A DNA stretch of 64,000 nt, taken from assembly GCA_025331565.1 (NCBI GenBank), contig JAFREQ010000043.1, forward strand, positions 6,023,001-6,087,000. The letters are read 5' to 3'. This document shows, piece by piece, positions 14,536-26,700 of this stretch. Position 1 is the first letter of the stretch. Each line of letters opens with the position of its first letter. Below the pieces are notes generated by a model. The model was not told where the DNA came from, made no database searches, and saw only the letters and a list, made by a program, of their open reading frames with translations. A program made the translations under genes and the position numbers. Source of the stretch: Holacanthus passer. Taxonomy: Eukaryota; Chordata; Actinopteri; Pomacanthidae.

Positions 14536-15018
14536 CAGGAAGATGTGTTTTGCTGGACAAACCCAAAATGGGTCACTGCAAAATATGAGCCGCATCTCAT
14601 CTGTTTTGCAGAGGAGAGTTGGGTAGTCTACCTCTCTGCGCCTGCTTTTGAAATAAGGTTAAAAAAAAGGAGTCGGATTGGACACGCTCGCTTCTGATTG
14701 CTGCGCTTTTGTCTTCCCCTCTCGTCCCATCTTGCTCCTGCACTGTGTCTTTCTTGTGCTCCCTTGCTGGAGGATTCTGTTGGAATACCAAGTAGCTCTG
14801 CGGCCCACTTACAGGACCCCAACTCCCCGTGTGTGTGTGTGTGTGTATGTATGAGGAAGAGAAGAAGGAGAGAAAAGTGTGTGGGCATAGCTGAGGTTAT
14901 CAATACTATGGGAACATGAACCCACCAAGCATCTCTCTCTCTCTTTGTTCTTCTTCTTCTGCGTCTGTACGTCTCTCTCCCTCTGCGCTGTGGAAGGTTA
15001 GCTGGAGTCCACCAATGC

Positions 15019-15064
<46 letters not shown>

Positions 15065-17894
15065 CGGGGGCGTTGCAGGCGGTCAAGCCCGATCATGAAA
15101 GCTCTCATCAAGCTCTCACACAAGCACGTTCGTGCTAAATGCCCGCACGTATGAGCACATATTAGCGAACGCTTGCGCCAGCTGAAAATGAGTCATGTTT
15201 GTAGTCACCTACCTACACACACACACACACACATCAGCTCACTCACACATAAGCGCACAGACACACGGTGGGTAATGAGCAATCAGCTTCCCTCTTTCTG
15301 ATTCCTGTCACATCCCCAGGTACCTAAAACAAAACTCCGACAACCTATGTGATGTGTATGTGCGTTTTGATTGTGCCTGTCATTTTCTCTCACTCATCCC
15401 CTACTCCATCCCCGCCCGGCTCGTCACTCCGTTACCATGTAAACAAAGCCAGGTTTAGTCCTTCAAAGGGCAACGCTCGGCAGCTGCCCACTGGAGGTGA
15501 CCGAGCTGAGAGACAGGAAGGGAAGATAGATAGAAAATAAGATGAAGGAGAGTTGTGCGGAGGAGCAGATCAAGGGAGGGCCGCGTGATTTTGGGTCAAG
15601 GCTAGAAGGCTGGAAAAGAGAGAAAAAGATATTCAAAGAAATAGGTCTAGCCTACAGGATTTGTCCTTTCACAGCCCACATCCTTGTCTTTCGCCCATTG
15701 TTCAGTGAGACAGTGAAGTGATTCAGTGTTATGCCCTAGAACGCCTAGAAAGTGATATATGTAGATGGAGCAGACTTAAATCAAAGCTCGTCTTTCAAAA
15801 GAGCGCACAATGCCGGTTTGAGTCTGTGTGGTGCTGAACACACACCGGTCTCTTTCTCTCGTCTGTGTGGGACAAAATAATCGATATGTGGTTCTCAAAG
15901 ATGCAGCGAGGAAAAAGAAATTCTCCGCAAAAATCTTGTCAAAACAATAAATACAGACTGAGTGGGTTTTCCAATTGGTGGTATTCACACAAACAGCGAG
16001 TTGCCTTCTTCCCAGGATGCAACACGCTAAATGATGGTGATCAAATATGTAGAACTGAGGTCCAGACCCAGACCTATAACCGATAGATTATTGATGATTA
16101 TTAAACTTAGTGGAGCACTGTTTTAACCAGCACAGTTTTTCTAGCTCATTGTAAATAATCTCATGGGATGCTCCTCAGCCAACCAAATCTGTGATGGTGA
16201 TGAGAGGACTGGTTCTTTTAAGTAACCCGGTTTGTTTACCTGCTCTTTTAGTCTAATAAATATATAAATAAACAATTGTGTTAAATGCCACGATCATAGA
16301 ACGTAAATTGACTTTTACATGCAACTGTGCATGCACCATACAAAAGCAGGATTTTAGATTCACTTCTGATTGTGAACCGAGTTAACTGGTTGCTCTTTAA
16401 GAGAAGTTTAAACGAATGATTCATTGATTGATGTCAGTGATTGAGATACACACAGGGAGAGACGAGACGAGAGACAACCAAAATATGTGTCAAAAAAAAA
16501 AAGTAATTTTACATGGCGTGATCTAAAAACAGAAACGTTGACAGCGAAAAACAGAATCCAGAATGGACAGATCCTTCCCACGGTATGTCTCATATGTTCT
16601 GTGGCAATTATTAAAGAAAGCGTAGAAGAAGCATCACTATGAGACAAAGCACACAGCATCTTTTGAGCAAACATACCCACTCAAAACTGCACTGAGGGCC
16701 CAGAAAATAAACGATCTAAGAGCCCAATATGATCTAATATCATTGATTTGTACTTAACTCCATACATATGTTGATACAACTACTTGGCTACTTCATTATA
16801 TATGGTGCAGAGTCGTAACACAAGTTATGATGTTCTGGCCCTTTGCTTGAGTAAATTTTTTCTAACTGGACCTCTTTTAATTAAATTGAATACCTCTGAT
16901 GTAGAATAAAAAAAATTACAGCAAATCATGTATCACTCAGATGTTAAACAAACAATTCCTGTTTTAAGATTTAATTGAATGAATATCTGCTTTCTCTCTG
17001 ACTTCACCGTCACCTAAACGTGACTTTGTGTGTGTTTGCATGCTCCTAAATCTGTGTGTGAGAATCCAGCATACTTTCATACATACATGAATGAGTGTGT
17101 GTTGCGTGCCACCTTCGCCTAAAGACCCACAGGTATATTCCCCAGGTTTGCTTGTGTGATTTCTTCATGCCACATGCATGCTGAAGGATTTCCACATGAC
17201 TGAATGCCTTCTGTTCTGCAATGGTGACTGTAGACCCCGTATTCTTTTTTTATTTTTTTTTTGCCTTTGTTGCTGTTGTTGCTTTTATGGCATAACAGCG
17301 TGAAGCTGTTCCTCTCAGAAAGGTCAGTGGACATCACCGACCTGTCAGTCAAAGAAGGGCGATAGAAATATAAACACACCGCCCAGTCCAGCGCTCCTAA
17401 TGAATTGAATTTCCCCCCTTTTTTTTCATTCTAGAGACAAAGAAAGAGAGGATGTCTTTCCAACAGTATAGAGGGATAACATCGCCTCTGCGTCCTGCTT
17501 TCAGAGCCGAATAGGAATTCAAAACCAAAACCACAAAGTAGATAACATAGCGCCTGATGCATCCCTCTCTCACTCACAGACAGACACATCCGCCTCGCTT
17601 TCTCTCTCTCTGACCTTTATTTATTCTTTCATGCTGAAGCCGCAGCAGTGTGTGCGTCTGTCTGTCTGTCTGTCTGTCTGTGTTTGTGCAATCAAGAGTT
17701 CCCTCTTCTCTTCTTCCAGGTTTATGCATTTGAGCAACGTCGGTAGAGAGAGTGTGTGGTAGGCGTTCATGATCTGGTGTGTGTGCGTGCAGACATTTGT
17801 GTCTAGAGCGTCATCTTCATCAGTGGTGAAATAGACAGCCATGCCTGTGAATGTCGATGAGTCATCCTAAACCCCAGAGATGAGACAGTTGTAC

Positions 17895-17925
<31 letters not shown>

Positions 17926-18420
17926 AGAGAGACACACACAGACCCTGCATTAACTGGCCTCACTCACAGAGCCAAAATGGTCTCCCAAATCGACCAGGGT
18001 AAGGCTCAGTTTCCTCAGTTTTAAGACGCTATTGAGCCGTTTCAGCCTCAAAGCTCGAGCAGATACGCTTCAACAAAAACCTAGTGCTGGATTTAATCAA
18101 GGGAAACAGAGGAAAGGGGAGGAAAAAAAACAGAGGCTGGTTCATTTCCATTCAAATGCTTTTGGCGGTGTTTGTTTTTTAAACTGTGATCCCAGTGTAG
18201 CACGTTGGGTCGGACTGAGGGAGGAAAATGAGCAAACAGATGGAGACGATGGATGGCAGACAGAGACAAGAGTCAAGATGAGGTCCCTGTTTGTTACAAA
18301 TTATTATTATTATTATTTTCTTACTTTTAGCCATTTTCTGATATTTTTTGATGGAAATCATTACACGTATGTGGGGCACGAGCAACCTAATGTGTAAACA
18401 TAGCTCAATATAATGAGACT
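14131..18420. other. Noncoding DNA with long GT/CA tracts
   Basis: GT tracts occur at about 14,280-14,307 and 14,492-14,534, CA at about 15,022-15,062 and 17,896-17,921, tandem CTGT units at about 17,656-17,682, and a TTA run at about 18,300-18,318. From 15,550 to 17,500 the sequence is AT-richer and largely free of simple repeats. No coding exon was recognised. Confidence 0.6.
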
Positions 18421-18860
18421 GCTTTAGGTGCAGACAAACCGCCTCCGGCAAGGATGCATCTGGACGCACAGACCACTAAACGCCCGAGTGGCTGCGGGCT
18501 GATGTATACTTGGGCGGTGCTTTGTTTTGGCTCGTCCGTTTTCAAGCAAGAAAAAATGGCGGCCTGGTCACAAACTTTCTCCTATTACAACTAAACACTA
18601 AAATATGCTTCTGGAAACATTTGAGGCAAGAAAGAGGCAATGCAGCAACAGACTCTTGATTCATATTTGATCAGCGCTGCCTAGTTTGACAGTTTGATCT
18701 GAGTTTCGTGAGCCTGGTGCTGTTGCGCCGGACAGACTCATTTACATAAAGTTGAGGTCGAGTCGTGTTTATGCAAATACAGACACAAGGAACGGTCCGT
18801 CAACTCGCCGCGGTGAATCCATCATACACCGGATCTCCTGCTCTCCATAGAAAATGAATG
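18420..18860. mobile_element. Possible unclassified fish interspersed repeat
   Basis: The stretch around 18,600-18,760, containing 'catttgaggcaagaaagagg' and then 'gatcagcgctgcctagtttg', resembles a repeat found in many fish genomes, recalled from memory. Its edges are not defined: no terminal inverted repeats or target duplication were identified. Alternatively it is unique intronic DNA. Confidence 0.35.
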
Positions 18861-21830
18861 AATCCATCAACTTTGCATCCATCATCACATCCAGTCTGTC
18901 TCCTCCTTTGCATCATTTATTAAAAGCTTACATACACAGTCAGCCCCACCATTGGGTTTATTTGCTGCCTATCCAGTCGCCTCAAAACGCCATCTGTCCG
19001 TCTGTCTGTTTGTCTGTCTGTCTGTGTCAATGGCAGGTCTCCACCCCCTCTATGTCTCTTCCTGTAATCTGTGTGACTGGCTGCCGGTGACCCCCCGTGA
19101 CCTCCAGCTGTGTGTCATGACAACGGGACACTGACAAATGTCAGAGCAGATATTGGCTTCCTCCGTCTCCTAAGCCTCTCCCCTGGGTCGGAACCCACCC
19201 ACACAGCCTGGCCAGACACTGCAGAAGAGAGAGACAGAGGGAAGACGCGTGTCTGTCTGTCTGTCTGTCCGTCCATCTGCCTGCCTGTCTTTCCAGTGTG
19301 TTGAACCTGCCGCTATTGAGTGAAAGGGCACGGTGTCCGCCGAGAGGGGAGGATACAGACAGACAATCAGAGCAGGGAGAGCGATAGTTGGAGGCTTCTG
19401 AATGCTCTCTGTGCCTTATTGAAGTGAGTGTAATTAGAAAAGGGGGCAGCACCGTGCTGATTGGGAGCAGTGGCGGGGCGGGTCGCTGTGTTATTTTGGA
19501 GCATGCTGTATTAAACAGGGTGTTAGGCAGATGTGTTAGACACGAGTGTGTGTGTTGAGATGGGGGGCAGGGAGTGTGGCGTGTTTGGGTTATTTTCGAG
19601 TGTGTTGTCGGATTGTTGAGGAGCATGTGAGCTGCGGTGTGTGCGTTGCCGCTGCGTGCTGTGATGATGTGGTGGTGGTGGTGAAGTGCGAGAGTTTGTG
19701 AGTATGTGTGATGGGGTGAGAGAGTGTATGTATGTGTGTGTGCGTGTGTGTGTGTGTGTTTCCTCCCAGGCCGCTCCACCTCCCCAGCAAACTGCCTCTG
19801 CATGCATAATTAACCAGGATGACTGGGGAGGTAAACACACAGGGAGACGCTCCATCCTTCCACTCTGTATGCCTCCATTTATGTATGTGTCTGTGTGCGT
19901 GTGTGTGTGTGTGTGTATGTGTGTGTGTTGGGGGGGCATTTGCATGTGTGTGTTTGTTTGTGTCAGATAGACAGAGAGCAGGAAAAAGACTTGAAGCAAA
20001 AGTGCTTCAGAGCCAGAGTTGATGGAACGAGAGAGCTGTCTGTTTCTTCCTTTGTGTGTGTGTGTGCGTGCGTGTGGTGTGTGTGTGCGTGCGTGTGTGT
20101 GTGTGCGGAGAGAAAGAAGATAAATCCCATCTCAAGCTGCCTCTGAAGATGATGCGATGAAAGAGAGGGAGAGAGGATAAAAAAAGAATGAAGGGGGGAC
20201 TGTAACCAGTCACAGCTCTGCGCATTATGAACCATCCAGCAGAACAATCAGATTCACCCTCCTCTCTTCCTTCACCCTCTCCTCCCTCCCTCCCTCCCTT
20301 ACACTCCTTTCCTCCTCCTGTCCTTCCTTCCTGACAATATTTTATTTACAGACAGACACATTCTAATGCTTGCGATGTGGAAAAACGTCCTCCGGAGGAC
20401 CTAAAAGCACACAAACATCCAACCTCTGATCACGTTAAGGTTTTCAAATCTACAATAACAAAGAAGCTGGTTATGAGGGCAGCTGCGTTGAGAAGATTTG
20501 ACGAAGGCAGAGCTCAAGATAATCAATCACTTGTCTAGCAGCTCATATTTGTCTATAGGGGTGAGGCATTTGGCTAATTATGGACCCCGCCGCATTAGAA
20601 GCTGGTGTACAATCTACCATTTTGCATGCATCTGTGTGTGTGTGTGTTTGTGAAGTGTGTAAAGCATGTGTGTGTGTGGCGATGGCTGCAGCTCATATTT
20701 CCCAGGAGCCCAGGTTGTAAAGCCCACTCAGTAAATCATCTATCCTCCTCTGTCCTCTGCACCCGCGTCTCCTCATCCTCCTCCTCCTCAAACTTATCAT
20801 TCTATCACTCTTCCTGCTTGTATCCCCCCACCCACCGTCTCTCTCTCCTCCCACTAGACCCCCAACGTCTTGTTGTCTTTCCCCTCCCATTCGTGATATA
20901 TGCGTTCGCTTCTTCTTCGTCCCTCCTTCTCCGTCCTCAAGCAGCGGCAAAATCAATGCAAGCGCCACCTAATAAACAGATAGACAGATCAACAGAGGGG
21001 GACTCTGCGATCTCAGCATGCGTCCTTCATCCTCCGTCCTCTCTGACCCCCGCTGAGGCAGGGAGCAGCGCCACATGACGTGGTGCATCCACAAATGCAG
21101 CAGTGGGCCGGCTCCACAATGCCAGGGCTCTCTGTGGAAGATAGGAGTGGAAGGAGGAGGTGCAGCACGGAGGTGGAGAGGAGACGTGATTGGAATGTAG
21201 ACGCCATTTGCGTGTTTGAGTAGGAGAGAAAGGACAGAAGGAGGAGTGAAGTAAATTGAATGGGGAGAGGCTTTCTTCGGCTTATTTGCTTTGTTTTTAG
21301 TGAGGCACAGACTGAAAAATCCAATTAATTATTCTTCATAATATGCTATTGTGGAGAAGAGTGGATGTGACACACACTAACGCACAGATAGACACATGGC
21401 ATCACAACACCGGATTCCAAAATGTGTGCCTCAGTCCATCCTCTGCTGTGCTCGGCAAGCTGGGTCTGGTAGAATCCCACCCCTTGTCCCCTATAAGCGT
21501 CTTATTTAGGTCATTGTGTAAACAAGTGTCCTCACACACACATTCACACACACACACGCACATCACCGCGGGTGAAGCTCTAGTAGGCTGCAGGCGGGGG
21601 AGATAGGAAGGTAGGAGGGAGGACAGAGAATCTCCAGGGGAATCTATACGTGTGTGTGTGTGTGTGTGTTTGTCTATGTGTGTGTTTGTGTGTATATTTA
21701 AGGGACTGCCAAAAGCTGTGGACCTGCATAAATAAACAGAAACAGACTTGCACTCACTCACAAACTCACATTCAGGCATGCACACGCGAGAATGAATGCA
21801 CGCAATATTTACACACTGCTTTGCCTCCTT

Positions 21831-21870
<40 letters not shown>

Positions 21871-21982
21871 CACACACACAAATTGTGTGTTTCAGAGATG
21901 AATAATGCCACTGTGCGTCTGGTGGGATGCACCACTGTCCCTGGGGCGGGTTGAATGCCGGGATATTGTGCTGGAACTGGCT

Positions 21983-22020
<38 letters not shown>

Positions 22021-23773
22021 CAAACACACACACACACGCTCAGTGCTCTGTCTCCAGGTGACTCCGTTCCTTTTATAGAGCAGGCGCACTCTCCACCCCT
22101 CCTCTCTTCCTTTCTCTTTTGTATGAATGCATAAACACACACTCACATTCACACACACACATGCATAGGCAGGCAAAAGATTACAGACGAACACTGCCAC
22201 ATGCACTCGCACACTGGAACAAACACACCGAACACAAAGCACACAAACACACTCTATGAGACCCCTACTGAAAGCATGCATGCAAACACACACTGTAACA
22301 CTTCCCACTTCCCCTCGGAGGAAATTGGAGTTTGCATCTGTGCAGGAAAAAGACAGGGAGGAGAGAGGAGAAGAAAAGGAGGGCTCAGTCGAACCCTTTA
22401 TGAAACGCAGCATCAAAGACAAACCAAAAAGTATCGCTTTACTTTGTTTGTTTAGGTAATAAATTGTAATATCTTCGAGTGGTTTGAAAAAAGGGGCTAA
22501 GTCTGGGGATCATATTTGATCCAAAACAATTATGAATAATGCATCAAACAAAATCAGCTGCAAAACTAAAAAGCAACGGTGGCTCTGAATGTGAGATCAC
22601 TTCAAACTCAGTGTTACAACCCAACACTCATTGCTCTTCAGATGTCATCTCATTTCTGTGACCTTTGAGCATTCACTTGATCTCAATCACGCACCCCTAC
22701 ATATTCACACACACACACACACACAGGTGCCTAATTGTTATGACCGTTTATGAATATACAGATAGATAATTAAGTTCACACACTCTCATCCTCCTCTCTC
22801 TCCCAGACATGTCAATCACCATACTGGAGATGGCATCACACGTATGTCCCTCCATCTTGAGAGGCTGAAACAGATCCTGGAGCTGCGCTATTGAGGGGCC
22901 ATTTTATACACACACACACACACACACACACAATTTCTTCAAAACTGGACCAAAAGGAAATAAGGATTAGTCTCAAATGCAGTTATTGTTGTGAAAATTA
23001 TGCCAATGAATTAAATGTGTTTGTGTTTGTGTGTGTGTTGACCATTTGTGTGTGAGTGTGAAAATCTTCAATGGTTTTCAAAGAGGGGGAGAATGTTTCT
23101 TTGACTCCAGGTGAATGCTGAAATAGAATTAAATAATAGTTGCTTTCCAAATCGCACACTGTTTCTTTTTACTTTTAGTAGTTTAGTTGCATGCAGTACG
23201 CATACATCTGGGACATAGTACTTTGTCACGATATCGGGCCATGAACTTTGACCCCCTTGCTTAGACATGCAGTCCATGACATGAAATTTTATGCATTAAT
23301 TATATGCACAAGTCACAAATAATATGTCATTCTTATACATGAAGGTGCTGTAATTTGTCATTGCAGCTCTGTCATCTGTTAATGTGCTGTCATATGCTCT
23401 TCTGCGGCTCAGTCAATCTGACGTATCTTCCGCTGCGCCGAGGATTGTGGGTCAGAGTAGCCGGAAAATCATGCTGGCTGGCAAAATGCATGCAATAGGA
23501 CTTCTTGGTATTTTTGGTAGACTGCATTTGACATACTACGTATTAGGACATGCTAAATCTTTTTCTGGCAAACTACTATGGAAGTATGGGTATTGAAAGG
23601 CAGCCATTGAATATGAAAGGAGAAAGTGCAGAATGGATAAACCCCAGGCTCAACTGCACTAACCCTCATTATTTCTCTCTTTTCTCTCTCTCTTCCCCCT
23701 TCTCCCTGCCTCCAGAACCCCCAACCCCCCTCCCCCCTTTCCCGTCTCACCTCACCTCCCCCTCCCTGCTCAG
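18861..23773. other. Noncoding DNA upstream of the large rai1 exon
   Basis: Holds CTGT tandem tracts (about 19,000-19,026 and 19,249-19,268), GT tracts (about 19,894-19,926 and 20,056-20,105), GT at 21,646-21,690 and long CA tracts (about 21,832-21,870, 21,983-22,018, 22,703-22,725 and 22,910-22,932). The last 120 bp are pyrimidine-rich and end in the CAG acceptor at 23,771-23,773, so at least the 3' part is rai1 intron. Confidence 0.7.
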
Positions 23774-26700
23774 ACGGAGAGACAGAGTTATGCAGTCCTT
23801 CCGTGAGCGCAGCGGCGGTTATCACAGTAACCAACCCTGCTACCAGCAGGAGCCCCATGAATTATCCCGCCTGGAGACCTACCGGCAACATCCGCATCAT
23901 CCCCACCCCCAGCACCCGCACCCAGGCCCCGGTCCACATCCAGGTCCAGGCCCAGGGCACACCAGGTCAGGCTATGAGGCTCATTCAATGACGAACCCCA
24001 CAAGCATGCCTCCAGCTGGAGGACCAGGAACGGGAGGAGGCCCCAAGGACTGTTACAGCCAGCAAGCCTACCCTGGTTATCCAGGCAATGGTGGAGGCAA
24101 TGGGAGCGGAAATGGAAGCTCAGCACCCTCACAGGCAAAGAAATCCTACAGAGGAAGCAAAGTGCCCCCACCAAACCCCACTCAGCACCTACAGGGTCCT
24201 GGGGGCTATGGGAACCACATGGGCCCCGGGAATTACTCAGCCCAGTATATGAGCGAGGGCCACCTACAGCAGAAATGGGAGGACCCAGCCCAGTTAGCAC
24301 AGTATGACCAGGAGATGGTGGGGCGTATGGAGGCTGGTGGTACCCCTGCACCTGGCTCCTCCCAGTACATGGACCAGAACATGCTGGGCCACTCCCAGAC
24401 CCAGTGCCACCAGCCCTCCACACCTGCCTATACCAGCCCCCACCACCAACCCCACCCTCCTAACCCTGCCCCCTCCCCACTCATGTACCCCCAGAGTCAC
24501 CTGCACTACCCCCAGCACTCACCGTCTCCTTCGCCATACATGGAAAAGTGCAGCCCAATGCCCCACTGTTATAAAGGTTACAACATGCCCCCAATTCCCA
24601 GTATGGAAGACAAATGAGCAGCCACAGCAATCTGAAGCAGGGGGGTTACAGGTCAAACCAGAACAGTTATGGCTACCAGCAGCCTCCCTCCAGAGGTTAT
24701 GAGCAGCAGTCCTCTTTACAGGCCATGACCAACCCCCAAGAGCCCCACCCTAAATATCAACACTACAGCCAACCCCAACAAAACTACTGTCTCTCAGAGC
24801 TGTCTGTCAGATCACCGGAACAGTATTATCAGACTTGTAGCCCTTCCTCAAGTCACTCCCCTGCACGCTCCGTTGGGCGCTCCCCTTCATACAGCTCCAC
24901 CCCTTCACCACTAATGACCAATCCAGAGTCGTTCCAGTATGGTCAACCTCCCATGACGCCGGGGGCAGCCTCTTCTTCTTCATCCTCTTCAGCTGGTATG
25001 CAGGAGCAAGCCAGTACCAACACCATGTTGATGCCCCCACGCTCACATCCCTCACCAAATTTGCCACACGCAGCCCCTCACAGCTACACCACCACACCGC
25101 AGGTCCCCACCATGAAAGAACGTTTCTCTGAAAAGCTGTTGTCAAACCCCAGCTTGTGGAGTCTGAATGCCCTCACCTCTCAGGTAGAGAACATCTCTAA
25201 TAATGTCCAGCAGCTGCTGCTCTCTGAGGCCCTGGTGGCCAATAAGAAAGGCAGTAAGCGCAACAGTGGAGGAAGCAACAGCAGTGCTGGAAGTGGAGCA
25301 TCCTCCAAAAAGGGTGAGGAGTACAAAAGTCCACCATATCCAGATGGTGGTGGTGTTGGTGGAGGCCCCATGCAGGACCCTTACTCTACCCCACAGCACC
25401 AGCCAATGCCCATGGAACTGCATGAGGGAGGCTACTCAAGCAGTAGTGATGAACAGCTAGAGAGGGGCTATTACTACTGCAGTCAGGGCAGAAGTCCTGC
25501 ACAGGCCCCCAACAACACACAACTCAGCCTGGATACGGCCTCTTCATGCTCCATGACGTCTCCAGATGATATGTCCACCAGGTCTGGGGACTCAGGTCTG
25601 CATAACCTTACCCCTGACCCTACTAGATGTCAGTCAGGGCAGGGAGGAGATGGCATGAGTACCCCAGTAAAGAGCATTGGTGATGAGAGGTCTCCTACAA
25701 GCATTACAATCCCCAGTCCTTTGAAACAAGAAAGAGACTCCCCTTCGGATATACAGCATATCAATGAGCCTGTCAAAGAAAACTTTGAGGAATCAGCCTG
25801 GACAGAGAAAGTGGCTGACAAAGAGGAGGTGACAACAGAAAAAAACCCTAACTGTGAGAGAGATTCAGATACAACTAAATCTACAGATAATCTGGAGAAA
25901 TGGTCAGATGAAGAGAAATGCCCAGCTCTCTACAGCAAAGTAAACAAAGGGGTGACAGAAAAAAACTATTGCTATAAGGAGACAGTGTACCAAGAGGTCC
26001 AGAGCAAATATGACTCCCATGCACGAGCCTCAGTTGAACAGTCACCAGCAGCTCTCTCTGACTCAAGCAACAAGGAGCACTTTGGCCAAGAGATGAAATC
26101 AGAAGCATTCAAATCTGAGTCTCCAACTGCTTCTGAGAGCTCAGTGAAAACATTGCCTTTCATTTCTAGGGGTGACCTTGAGCAGGATCAATACTCCACA
26201 GAGAAGGAGGACAGCTCGGAGAACACTTCTCCAACCCCCCAAGTTGAAGCCTTGGATGAGACCAACTCAGACAAGAGAGAGAGCAGAGATGAGGAGGATG
26301 AAGAGGAGGGGGAAGGGGAGGAGGAGGCTGATGACGAGGAAGAAGATGAAATACAGAAACAAAAGCAACATTCTCTTTCCCCTCCTCTGTCTGCAGAGGT
26401 TAGGGAGGAACTGGGGGAGGGGGAGGCAGTGAGTCAGTCATCGACTGAAGAGCACATGAATAATAGAGATGGGCCCGGAGATCCTGGAGATCTCTGCAGC
26501 AGGACAGAGAGTCAGGGCACTGAGCTCCATACTGACAATGAGTCTGCAGGGGCTCCTGCCCATCCAAACGCAGCAGCAGCAACAGCAGCAGCAGATGCTT
26601 CTACGAGGGAATCAGCCATTGGTGACACTGCTCCTCAGCCTCAGTCTGCTATGCCAGTCTTCTCAGCTCTCAATGACAAGGCAACACCTCCAGCTCCTGC

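Noticed and set aside
17656..17682. Regular short repeats that could suggest a CRISPR array
   Set aside because: Pure CTGT and CA tandem tracts without spacers, in a vertebrate genome.
19141..19803. 220-codon minus-strand open frame
   Set aside because: His/Thr-rich translation of CA repeats and CTGT tracts; no start context, splice pattern or homology recognised.
21402..22142. 246-codon minus-strand open frame
   Set aside because: Made largely of CV repeats translated from CA/GT microsatellites; no conserved domain.
22490..22650. Possible LINE fragment (reads LSLGIIFDP)
   Set aside because: Only a nine-residue resemblance to the LGVIFD motif, followed by a stop and no further similarity.
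24588..24599. Programmed -1 ribosomal frameshifting in rai1
   Set aside because: The site does not fit a canonical X-XXY-YYZ heptamer in the zero frame and the gene family is not known to frameshift; a lost base is simpler.
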